Part shown: positions 18,810 through 28,702 of the stretch, piece after piece | How positions within the stretch are numbered: position 1 is the stretch's first letter | Layout: the number at the start of each line of letters is the position of its first letter | Assembly: GCF_024763615.1 (NCBI RefSeq) | Contig: NC_077222.1 | Span: forward strand, 20,522,001 to 20,586,000 | Direction: 5' to 3' | DNA: 64,000 nucleotides | Origin: Phlebotomus papatasi | Taxonomy: Eukaryota; Arthropoda; Insecta; Diptera; Psychodidae | The notes under the pieces: generated by a model | Databases searched by the model: none | What the model was told of the DNA's origin: nothing | The model's input: the letters and a program-made list of their open reading frames with translations, nothing else | Made by a program: the position numbers and the translations under genes

Positions 18810-21018
18810 ATGGGTGAAGTGAATGAAGCTGTGATCAAGAAGACCCAGGAGACTCTGGGGAAGTTTGTCAAGAGGCCTCCATTGACGGATAAATTGCTAA
18901 TGAAGCCACCGTTTCGATTTCTCCATGATGTCATCAATGTGGTAAGGTTTTATTTCAACCACAACCCCCCACGCGAAAATTCCTATCGTGTTGACCATCT
19001 CTCTGGGGGAGTAGGATTTGGAAATGGAAGTGGAGGTGGAACAGTCTACCATTCCCTCTGAATTTTTAGTCTAACTGACCCAATCGATCTTCTGTGGGAA
19101 ATACTTTGACCCAATTCCGTCAGTCTGAGCGCCAATTAAGTGAGGAATTTGACTTTGCAGGTGATCAAGGAGACGGGTTTTCTCAAGGGATTGTACACCG
19201 TGGAAGAGCTCAATTCTGAGAATGTCCGAGATCGAGATGCCAAAATTAAATTTCTAGAGAAATTAATCAATATTGTCGGTATGGAGAAGAGTTTTATCGA
19301 TTCCCGTATTTCTCCCGAATGAATTTTTTACTCAAGCACGGGTTATCTTTCCCACAGAAATGGTTACCAAGGCGGACTTGAAGGTGCGTCCATCGAAGAT
19401 TGTTGCTGGGCAGGAAGTCGAAAAGACTAATGAACTCCTTCAGGCCATTGGTATGGCTATTGAGAAGAAACTCGACAGTCGAGCGGCAATTGAGTCTTCC
19501 AGGGCGGAAAATGTGCCCAAGAAGACAACAAAGGCTGCTCCTGTTGTGACCCAGAAAACAAAACCATCACCCACAACAACAGCACCTGCCACGAAGGGGC
19601 AGAAACCAGGTGGGAAGGTGGAAAAGACTGCTGAGAAGAAGGTGAAGGGGACTGTTGAGAAAAAGGGGCGCGAGAAGCCCAAGAATGAGGTGAAAGAGAA
19701 GCCAAAAGTTGAGGCAAAAGTCACGAAGAATGTGATGAAAAAGGAAAGTGTTTTGGCTAAAAATGAGAAGAACAAGAAGGATCAGGACAAAAAAAGGATA
19801 GACAGTGGAATTAAATTGGAGGATTCGCCGAATGAGCAGGAGACAAATCGTGAGGATTCTCCGAAAGGGATTCAGTTGACGCTTGAAGCAACGCCTAAAA
19901 ATGATCCTGTGCAGACGAAAACGACAGAAAGGATCCCAGAGGAGCCACCAAAAGAGGTGCTTAAGGAAGTAACCAAGGTTTCTGAAGAGAAACCAGAGGT
20001 AAAGGCAGAACCTGTCCAGGAAGTAAGGACAGAACGTGATGAACTTGTCGATGTGATTGATGAGGAGGCAGAACGTCGTAGGAAGGAGAAACGCCCACCG
20101 AAAACACCTGCAGCAGAAGAAAATGTTCCAGAAGATCCTCCGCCTGAACAACCGGAATCCCGTCCGGAAAGTCATCAGCGAAGGAGGACAAAGTCATCGG
20201 AGAAAAAGGGGAAGAAACTCAAAGATGTGAAGGAAGAGAAGGAAGTTGTTCAGAAGCCTGAAAAGAAATCCTTCATCAAGCAATCAAGCGTCGATGGAAG
20301 TGGAAAAATTCAGAATGTTCCTCGTCCTAGGACTTCCCTGAGGCCACCAAGTGTTCGACCAGCTTCAGCACGTCCAGGAGCTCCGAGGAGGCGGGATCGC
20401 AACGTTGAGATTGTCCTGCAGCCAGAGGAGACGATCAAAATTGGAGATATCAGCGTGAAGATGGAGAATTTTTCTGTTGATCTTGAAGATGATGGGGAAA
20501 ATCTGATAATTATTGAGGATTCAACGAATCGAGAGGATCCTCTGTTAAGTTCAGTGTCTCAAATTGAGAATGGCGATGCTGGTCAGGAGCATGGACATCT
20601 CGTGCAGCAGATCCTGGAGACACAAAAGGGGCTCACGGGAGGAAAATCCGTGGCTGATGAGGACAAGAAAATCGATGATTGGAGTGATCGACGCACGAGG
20701 CAGGCTTCAACGCAGCAGATGGATGCTCTCAGGGAGTCAATCCAAAAACTGACGAGAGCTGTCAATCCGCTGGGAAAATTGATGAATTTCCTGCAGGAGG
20801 ATATCGATTCCATGCAGAGGGAATTCAATATGTGGCGTGAGATGCATCAAATGGCTCTCAGTGAACTCAATCGCGAGAGGTCTCATTCGCAACCAGCTAC
20901 GGAAGCTCTCAAGCTACTAGAATCTTCAATTCAGGAGCATACAGAGCTCATAGACATCAGTCGAGCCAATATTCTGCAGAATGAGCAGAAAATTGCAAAA
21001 ATCCTCACAGACACCTAA
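18810..21018 (+). CDS. IFT54: Intraflagellar transport protein 54 (TRAF3IP1/MIP-T3), 636 aa
   Basis: Exons are 18810-18941, 19161-19278 and 19358-21018, joined in phases 0 and 1. The N-terminal calponin-homology-like domain (about residues 1-130) carries the family's most conserved stretches: KRPPLTDKLLMKPPFRFLHD, ETGFLKGLYTVEELNSENV and RPSKIVAGQEVEKTNELLQ. In IFT54 this domain binds tubulin. The middle (about 135-400) is Lys/Glu/Pro-rich and probably disordered, as in other species. The C-terminal 100 residues, from about 538, are predicted coiled coil (LMNFLQEDIDSMQREFNMWR); in the family this part pairs with IFT20 in the IFT-B complex, which carries cargo into cilia. ATG 18810 aligns with the family start. 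Length and domain order are normal for the family, with no frameshift. In insects such a gene would serve sensory neurons and perhaps sperm. Confidence 0.95.
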
Positions 21019-21154
21019 AAATCACGAAGATTCATCGCCTCATTAACATATTCCCGCAGGGCGATTCCGTAAAAATATGACAAAGTCATAAGACAAATTT
21101 AAAAAATGTTATGTGGTAAATTCGGGAAAATAATCGAAAATTAGATATCAGGTA
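21019..21154 (+). other. 3' flank of IFT54
   Basis: There is no clear AATAAA close to the stop. The sequence is AT-rich and runs directly into a transposon at about 21154. Confidence 0.4.
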
Positions 21155-21734
21155 CTAGGGTAAGTGTACCAAATTCCGGCCAGCTTGCAATTCCGGCAAC
21201 ATTTTTTAGGTGTGATTCCTTCTAATCACACCTATTGTAATCTTCGGATTTTCTCAAAGTGCTCCGATCGAGCTGAAATTCACGGGGTATATGTTTTGAA
21301 CATCCTTGATGCCGAAAATCATAAGCCGGCAATTTCGGGTCCGGCCGGCCGTCTGGCCGTCCGTAGTACGCAATACCTCTGGTTTGGATAGATATCTTCA
21401 TAATTTTTTTTTTAAATATATCTACGCGCGCGTACGACGATTTCTGTGCTATTAGTTTTTTGAAAAACGGTTCTAAACCGGTTAAAAATCACGTTTTGTA
21501 GTTTATCTCGAAATCTAGGTATGCGATTTTAAATTTTTTATGTTTATGTTGTAGTCCAGAGAATTTAGACCAATTAAAAAAAAATTAAGACATTCGTGGA
21601 ACGGTTCTCGAGATATTTCACTTTAAAGATTTCAATTTTAAGAAAATTTGCTTGGCGTGAATATAGTGCTTCGAATATAGTGAGTCTATATTCGAAGATT
21701 TGTAATGTGGCATATACAATGCACGATCCGCGAT

Positions 21735-21975
21735 GTCTTTCGCGGATCTTCGCGAGGCGCGAATTTTTCGCGGATTTTCGCGGGGCGTGAAATTTTTCGC
21801 GGCTTTTCGCGGAGCGTGAGATTTTTCGCAGATTTGCGCGGGACGCGTATTTTTTCGCGGATTTTCGCGGAGCGTGAGATTTTTCACAGATTTGCGCGCG
21901 TCGCGTATTTTTTCACGAATTTTCGCGGGGCGCGAATTTTTTCGCGGATTTTCGCGGAGCGCGATTTTCTCGGGT
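21735..21975. repeat. CGCGGATTTTCGCGG tandem repeat
   Basis: About six or seven imperfect units of roughly 36 bases, each containing TTTTTCGCGGATTTTCGCG and a GGGGCGCGAA or GGAGCGTGAG variant. CG is very dense for this genome. The array lies inside the nested element. Confidence 0.8.
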
Positions 21976-21995
21976 CGCTGACAGAGGTTCTCAAT

Positions 21996-22545
21996 GAATG
22001 TAAAGTTGAGGCCTCTATCTTTTCATAGTCTCTGAGATAATCGACTTCAAAGCTTTTCAGACACTTTTATGCTTTTCTCATCCAATTTTCTTAATTTTTA
22101 AGTGAAATTTTGCACATATCAAACCTGAAAGAGGCTCTACATGGACGTACAGTTTGAGGCCTCTATCTCTCATAGTTTCCGAGATAATCAACTTTAAAGA
22201 TTTTCAGACACTTTTATGCATTTCTTGTCCAATTTTCTTAATTTTCCAGTGAAATTTTGCACATATCAATCCTGAAAGAGGCTCTAAATAGGTGTAAAGT
22301 TTGAGGCCTCTATCTCTCATAGTTTCCGAGATAATCGACTTTGAAGATTTTCAGACACTTTTATGCTTTTCTCATTCAATTTTCTTAATTTTCAAGTGAA
22401 ATTTTGCACATAACAAGTCTGAAAGTGGCTCTAAATGGATGTAAAGTTTGAGGCCTCTATCTCTCATAATTTCCGAGATAAACGACTTTAAAGATTTTCA
22501 GACACTTATGCATTTCCCATCTAATTTTTCTCATTAATAACGATA
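21996..22545. repeat. 147-148-bp tandem repeat, four units
   Basis: The motif GAGGCCTCTATCTCTCATAG recurs with GAGGCC at 22008, 22156, 22303 and 22450, that is, every 147-148 bases. The other parts of the unit (TTTCAGACACTTTTATGC, GTGAAATTTTGCACATA) keep step. The period is close to the length of DNA wrapped on one nucleosome. Confidence 0.85.
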
Positions 22546-22875
22546 ATAAGTTACATACAATTTAAATGAAATTTTGCACTATTCATGTATAAATATCGTT
22601 CAAGTTTGCCACAATCCGAATTTTCAACGAAGGAATCACACCTCTATAAGCTGATCTAGGCTTATCACTGGCTTATTCCTCAAATTTCCATGAATTTTTA
22701 GTTTTTACATGCTCTAGATATTATACAATGCAAAAAATAATAAAAATATCGCTTCGACGAGGAAGATAATCTGAAAAAGACATTGGAAGAATTCCGAAAG
22801 GGCAAGAAACTATGAGAATGAAGGTGGCCGGAATAAGCCGCCAATGCTATGTCTACATTTTTATTCGTTTTAAAA

Positions 22876-23304
22876 TAGGGTAAGTGTGCCAAATGCCGGC
22901 CAGCTTGCAATTTCGGACACCTTTTTTGTTTCTCGAATTTCCATGAACTTTTAGATTTTACGTACTCTAGAGATTATACAATGCAAAAGAATAACAAAAA
23001 ATGTAGCTTCGACAAACGAGATGACGTGAAAAATATATTGGAAGAATTCCCGAAGGGCAAGGAACTATGAGAATGAAGGTGGCCGGAATAAGCCACCAAT
23101 GCTATGTCTACATTTTTATTCGTTTTAAAATATATAAAGAATGATTTTAGAGTAAATAAAAACGATAAACTGTCTACAAGGTTCCATGCAACACTCCTTA
23201 TAAAAAAAGTAACAAAAAGATTCAATTTGTATTAAAAATATTACATTTCAAACTTGAGGCTTTGGCGCTTGCATGCAACTATGCCGAGATTTGGCACACT
23301 TACC
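22876..23304. mobile_element. MITE, GTAAGTGTGCC family, complete copy
   Basis: About 429 bp: left end TAGGGTAAGTGTGCC, right end TTTGGCACACTTACC. It matches 62013-62434 along its length, including ACAATGCAAAAG and GTAGCTTCGACAAACGAGAT. Confidence 0.8.
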
Positions 23305-25400
23305 TGCTTCTGAATTTACCAAGAATATTTGTCATATGACATTGTCATACTGTTACAGAATTTCCTGGACAGAGCACACAATTTTCATCAGTGGAAAAAT
23401 GCCAGAATTTTCTCTGCCTCAATTTGCACTCGATTGCAAATTGATACTCCCACCACCTCTCTCAATAGATACACCAAATTTTTTCTGTATCATCTTCTAT
23501 TATCAGGTATATATTTTTTATACAATATCTTCATTTTTTTTTTAATTTCTTATAGACGTAAACACAACATTAAAATTTTTCTTTTTGGTTAAATTTTCAT
23601 AATCAGATTCTCCAATATATAGAATTTTATTCTCCATTTTCTTTTTTTTATATAATTGTCTTGTCAATTGGTGTTTTAACACGCACTATCTCATCATATG
23701 TACAAATTATGTACAATTGTGTGTTCAATATGAATATTTTATTTGCAATAAACTTGAAGAAGAAGAATAAAATGTTGTATTAATTTAATCGCTTGATTTT
23801 TACAGTGGTGGAAATAATTTTAGGGACATTGGATTTAGATTAAAATACAATTTTCCTCAACGTGTTTTTTTGATAGATGTCATTGCAAATATCCTACAAG
23901 TTATGTAGAAAAGTGAGGTTATAGAAAAATATTCCTACCTTAAATGAAAGTGAACTCGAAGTGCGAACGAAGTTTTATAAACTTGCATCACTTCATTTAA
24001 CATTTAACTTTAAGTCGAAATCATAGCAAACATTTTTATACTTAAAATTATTTAAATTTCTATCCCTAAATTTGGTGTGGTACTTTATGATTTTTGCTTT
24101 CTTTTTATTGCAAACTCACTCAGTAAATTAATGTTCTTGAAAACGAAGAAAGTAGCTCAGAGAAAAATTTAATTTAGATACTCAAAAATCAAATTTAATC
24201 AGTATTCTCGAATCAAAATTTTAGGTATCTGGTATACCTCTAATCTCAGTAATTTTTATGAAATTATTATTTAAAAGTCACATTTTTTTCTTTCTCAAAC
24301 ATATTGTTCATTCCTATTCCTTTTTTTCGCACTCGAATCTAAATTGAATTTGTTGTGACACTCAAAAGAAAAAGAAGAAAATTGGGATAAATATGAAATA
24401 CATTTGAGAAAGAAAGTAAATGTCATTTGGACTTTGTAAATTTTTCATGATCTGCAAGGTGTACCGAAAGAATTCACAACAATCTTGAACGATTTTTGAG
24501 GGATAATAAACTTTTGCGTTCTCTCTCCAATCCAGTCTGCAATGATTTAAGTTTGGTTTGGTAATACATATTTAATATTTTACTGACAAATCATCTCAAT
24601 ATTTTTGATACTCTTCATTAAATCTTTAAATGGGTTTCACGAATAGGTTTTAAATTAAATAATATCAATAAGTTTGACATTTCCACAAAAAGTTAGGTTA
24701 ACTGCGCTTCATTATGATGACTTAAAGAAATTTGGCACTTTAAAATTAAAGACTAGGCAAAATATCTATAAAGACCTATTTAATTTCAAGCACATTTTTT
24801 TAATGAATCCTTAGGATATGTCAAAATGTGTTGAAAAATATGGTAAAATTCGTACTTTTTTACAAAAAACTTTTGCCAAAAATCAAACTTTTTTCAAAAA
24901 TCCTTCGCGCATCCACCGGTCCAACTAATCCTCTAACAGAGTGTATTCGGTTTTTTGATTTTAGATGAACATACTGGGAGAAATCCTACCTACCGCAAGG
25001 TCTGTTTCTTCGAGGAATGGTTCTGAAAATCAGCTACCAACGGTCGAATTTTCAAAATTTTTCTAAAGTTTTTTGTTTAATTTTGTTCTAAAGTTACTCT
25101 TTCATATCCCAAGTTGGAATTTCTAAAATATTTTCTACAAAATTATTATCAGAAAAAAGGCCTATTTTTGACCTGAGAGACCCATGTCCCTTAAGTATTT
25201 CGTAGAGGCTAGTCGTTCTTTGATAGCCATACAGCCCGAAATTTAGACATAGTTTTTCGTATTTTGTCGGTATTGTTTCGGAACCTTTGAGAGAAATTTC
25301 AGACAATTTTTGACAGACGACAGACGATAAAGAACCCCTGTCTAATTTTTTTTAAATCGGTTTTAACCATGATAAAAAATAAAATTTCTTCAAATTTTAA
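23305..25400. other. Intergenic, no gene or clear repeat seen
   Basis: AT-rich sequence, with short open frames only where stops are rare by chance. GCAATAAACTTGAAGAAGAA near 23748 looks like the 3' end of a retroposed sequence but has no recognisable body. Confidence 0.4.
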
Positions 25401-25404
25401 ATAA

Positions 25405-26075
25405 CTTAAGCGGTCTTCAGACTAGAGGTTTAGCCCAGTTCCCGAAAGTTTCAAAATCCTATATAGCAATCAATTTTTTTTGGTTATTTTCAGAATTTAT
25501 ATATCATTTGCCCTAAATAATCTAATCCTAAGTTAAATTTCTTCAAAAAATCTTGACTGTTAAGAAATTATAGCAGTTAAGCCATATTGCTAAGCCTTAG
25601 GTCTGAAGCCCGTATTAAGGCAAGTGTACTAAATTTCGGCTAGCTCGCAATTTCGACCACGTCATTTGTTCTTAAAATTTCCATAAATTTTTAGTTTTTG
25701 CGTGCTCTAGAGATTATTAAAAAAAAAAAACACAAAAAATATCGCTTCGACGAACAAGATGATGTGAAAAAGACTGTAAGAATTTCGGAAGGGCAAGGAA
25801 CTATGAGAATCAATGTGGCCGAAATATTACCTAAAGCTATTTCCATATTTTTATTACATTGCGGAACAAGTTGTGATCCAAGTCCAAGTGCAGTGTAACA
25901 ATTCCCACATGTACGTAATTTTCCCTGCCATATTCGATACCTGATGAAGAGGAAATCCATCCTCGAAACGTAGTAGAGAATAAAATTGCGAAAATCAAGA
26001 AAGGTTCAGTGTTTCCGTCTATCTCCTCTTACATTTCAAACTTAAGACTTGGGCTCTTGCATGCGAGTATGCCAA
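25405..26075. repeat. Dispersed repeat joined to a diverged GTAAGTGTGCC element
   Basis: 25405-25618 matches the dimeric repeat of 2535-3440 (CCAGTTCCCGAAAGTTTC, TAAGCCATATTGCTAAGCC). It is followed by a diverged copy of the GTAAGTGTGCC element (GGCAAGTGTACTAAATTTCGG; tail TATGCCAAATAT near 26070), which contains an extra segment of about 150 bp after 25870. Confidence 0.55.
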
Positions 26076-26093
26076 ATATTGATAATATACAAT

Positions 26094-26436
26094 TACAGTA
26101 GACTTTCAAATTCGGACTTTTGGGACCGAAATGTCAACCGAATTAGAGCGAAATTCGGGTGTCAAATTATTTGAAATACAACGATTTTTTGTTTATCTGC
26201 ATTTCTCATATTGAGTTTGCATGCTCACTGCTATTATCAATTTCATGAAAACTTCTTAATAATGCAAAATAACATGAAAACTAAGACAAATCATGAAAAA
26301 TTTAAGCATATTTGCTTCAATTCATAATAATAATCGAACTTGGAAAATGTCAACAAACTTTTTTTGAATTTAACTGCCGCCCGAATTAAAATGTAGCCCG
26401 ATCTTAAAAGAGCTGAATTAGCGACAGTCTACTGTA
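26094..26436. mobile_element. MITE, CAGTAGACT family (long subtype)
   Basis: A 343-bp TA-flanked element: TACAGTAGACTTTC at left, GACAGTCTACTGTA at right, with the inner AATTCGGACTTTTGGGACC. The same subtype occurs at about 41507-41986 and 44178-44657. Confidence 0.75.
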
Positions 26437-26504
26437 GTTTTATGCTCGAGAAAAAAGTGTGAAATTCTATTCTATATAACCTCAAAAAATGGAGATATCA
26501 GTTT

Positions 26505-26726
26505 CGCAATTGGAAAGATCTCCGGTCTTGGACGGTGAGATCTCTCTGTCTAGAATCTCACACTTGTGAGTTCGGGTCCCGCTCAGCGCAAGTAACACAA
26601 TACTATGAAACGTAATAAGGTACAGTGCCTCTGCCCACAAAAATCCGGAGGCATAGAAGAAACATTCACAGTCCTGAGAAGATGCTCGAATTTTCCAAGA
26701 AGGGGAATATTGTAATGATTACATTG
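26505..26726 (+). repeat. SINE-like sequence with tRNA-type B box
   Basis: GAGTTCGGGTCCCG near 26570 fits an RNA polymerase III B box and is preceded by a short GC-richer stretch, but no cloverleaf can be folded convincingly. The following sequence (about 130 bases) is non-coding. It could be a tRNA-derived SINE or coincidence. Confidence 0.3.
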
Positions 26727-26966
26727 TACAGTATAGACTCTCTCTCTCAATCGGGAATATGGGGCGAAATGTCATCCGGTTTAGCGATAGAATAGCGTCA
26801 AAGCCTTTGTAAATTCCACAAAAAGCGCTCAATTATAAAGAATCACGACAAAATAGGAAGAACTACAGCGAATTTAAGCAAATTAGCTTCCTAATTAAAC
26901 GTGAAAATTGTCAACAAAATTTATCGCCCGATTGAGAAAGAGCCGATTGAGCGAGAGTCTACTGTA
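26727..26966. mobile_element. MITE, CAGTAGACTCTC family (short subtype)
   Basis: A 240-bp TA-flanked element, TACAGTATAGACTCTCTCTC to GCGAGAGTCTACTGTA. It is related to 41204-41430, 43875-44101, the fragment at 15062-15250 and the diverged 35441-35793. The ends suggest a Tc1/mariner or pogo-type source. Confidence 0.8.
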
Positions 26967-28430
26967 ATATCAAATAAAGTGTCTCGATACAATTAAAAAT
27001 AATCTCAAAAATCAGGCAATATTTTTAGGAAAAAAAAACAAAGTTTTTAAACATATTTTTGACAATTTAAGAAACAAATTGATAATTTCAATACGATTTT
27101 GTATTTAAGATTTTAATTAAATTCAGATATCTAAGATAATTCAACCTCAAAAAAACTTTAAGGTTGGAACTTAATGCAGTCCTAACCTACAAATGCAAAA
27201 GCTCAAGAGAGAAGTCAGCAAAATCGTTCAATTTGCTTTTGATCCGCCTAAATTAGAGGAAAATCACAAGCATTCAAGAAACAAGCATCCAAATCATGTT
27301 TTGCAAATATTTTAACTTTAAGGTTAGGATGAACATAACCTCAATTTCCATCATAACCTCTTTACTGAATATGACAATAAGAGCCATTTGAATTTATTTT
27401 TGATAAAAATATTTGAAAATATTATATTAGCCTCAAATGCAAAATAACCCAAAATCAAAATATTTGTTGACTGTCGTGAATATCAATAGTTTCAGTGGAA
27501 TTTAGTCATTCCTAAGAGAAACATTTGTGCAGACTATTTGTTGTTTTGCTTCATTGTTGATTCACAAGGGAAGTTCAATACACCCATTTATTATTATCTC
27601 GGGGCTTTTGGGGAGTTAAAGTTCATTGGTTGACTTAGAGGAGGATGAATCAATTGTTTATTAATTTTTAGGGAGAGAGAGTACCTAAGATTATTTCCTC
27701 CACTGTATCATATAAACCAATAAGCACGAATACTTGAAGTTTTTTACGTGTGTGAATTTCTCTTTTTTCATTGCACCTATTTACAAGTAATATCATGTGA
27801 TTCAATAATTTTTTTTTCTTTATTTCTCTTCTTTCTCTTTCAAAACTTATAACAATATTTCACATCAAATATTTATTAATCTAATATTACAGCGTGGAAA
27901 TGGAATAAGGGAAAAAGTAAAGTCTTACAATTTTCATAAATTCTCTCGCTCTACTTTAAAAAAAATATATATAATATTTTACAAAATTTTAATGCGCAAA
28001 AAACAATTTTTTAAGAGTGTTTTACGTCGCTTTTCAAAGTTCTTTTTTTTATATAATTTAATTCATTCAATAAGGCAATTTTTTCTATACCCAAAAAAAA
28101 GTCTCTCAAGGAGAGAGAAAGCAAAAAAAAAGAAGAATGTTTCGCTTTAAGAAAATTTACTCTCATTTGCATATTTTTTTCTCTCTATATTTATCCTTTT
28201 TAGCATTTCTCCATGGCAAAAAAAAATTGTGAATTTTATTTATAAAGGGATTTTATGTAGTCAAAAAGTGGGATTGCATATCAAAATAAATCGATATTGT
28301 GTTAGTTTTGTTGTTGTTAAGGTTTTGCTGAGAAATGGGAGCCCGTGATTAAAATATTGATTTGCTTTAATTAACATTTAATATATTTGGAGGGTTAACT
28401 TGTCGCTTTCTTCCAATCGACTTTGTCCTT
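26967..28430. other. Intergenic between IFT54 and the LysM gene
   Basis: AT-rich, with long T and A runs near 27810-28250. I see no coding exon or clear repeat. Confidence 0.4.
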
Positions 28431-28702
28431 TCTCTTCTTTTTTTTCTATTTTATTGTAACAAAATTGTCGCTGGGAGGATATGTTTTTCCTTTCAATATA
28501 AATTACCTTTTGGTTTTCGGTCCTCGTAGACTTCACTGTTTTCTTCAGAAGTCGAAATCTCTGTTCAGAATTGTGCTCTCTTCACCAGACATTTGTTCTC
28601 ATCGCTCCCATTTCGCAGCATCCGACTGACCTGTCCACGTAAATTGGGCAAATTGATGCAGTAGAGCTTGTAGTAGAATTTAGGCAGAGCATTCACCGAA
28701 TG
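28430..28702 (-). terminator. 3' UTR and poly(A) signal of the LysM gene
   Basis: On the minus strand an AATAAA hexamer lies at 28455-28450, about 250 bases after the stop codon. A further candidate lies near 28240. The positions are read directly; which one is used is unknown. Confidence 0.45.

Larger units (their letters stand above)
21208..22643. mobile_element. Nested element with AGGTGTGATTCCTTC ends and internal tandem repeats
   Basis: A 1436-bp insert with 15-bp perfect inverted termini, AGGTGTGATTCCTTC at 21208-21222 and GAAGGAATCACACCT at 22629-22643. It carries a GC-rich left part (TCCGGCCGGCCGTCTGGCCG near 21340), then two different tandem arrays, listed next. I see no transposase. 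It sits inside the GTAAGTGTGCC element. Confidence 0.7.
21154..22877. mobile_element. GTAAGTGTGCCAAATTCCGG element, interrupted copy
   Basis: The left end TAGGGTAAGTGTACC is intact. The element is split by an insertion at 21208-22643, resumes with TTTCCATGAATTTTTAG and the TAGATATTATACAATGCAAA motif, and runs without its own right terminus straight into a second copy at about 22876. Only about 290 bp of the family sequence is present outside the insertion. Confidence 0.65.

Noticed and set aside
19440..20828. Several minus-strand open frames (111, 202, 81 codons and others) opposite IFT54 exon 3
   Set aside because: They are antisense shadows of the Lys/Glu-rich coding region; IFT54 itself explains the sequence.
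26560..26590. Possible tRNA gene around a B-box-like GAGTTCGGGTCCC
   Set aside because: No acceptor stem, D arm or anticodon arm can be paired; kept only as a low-confidence SINE-like feature.
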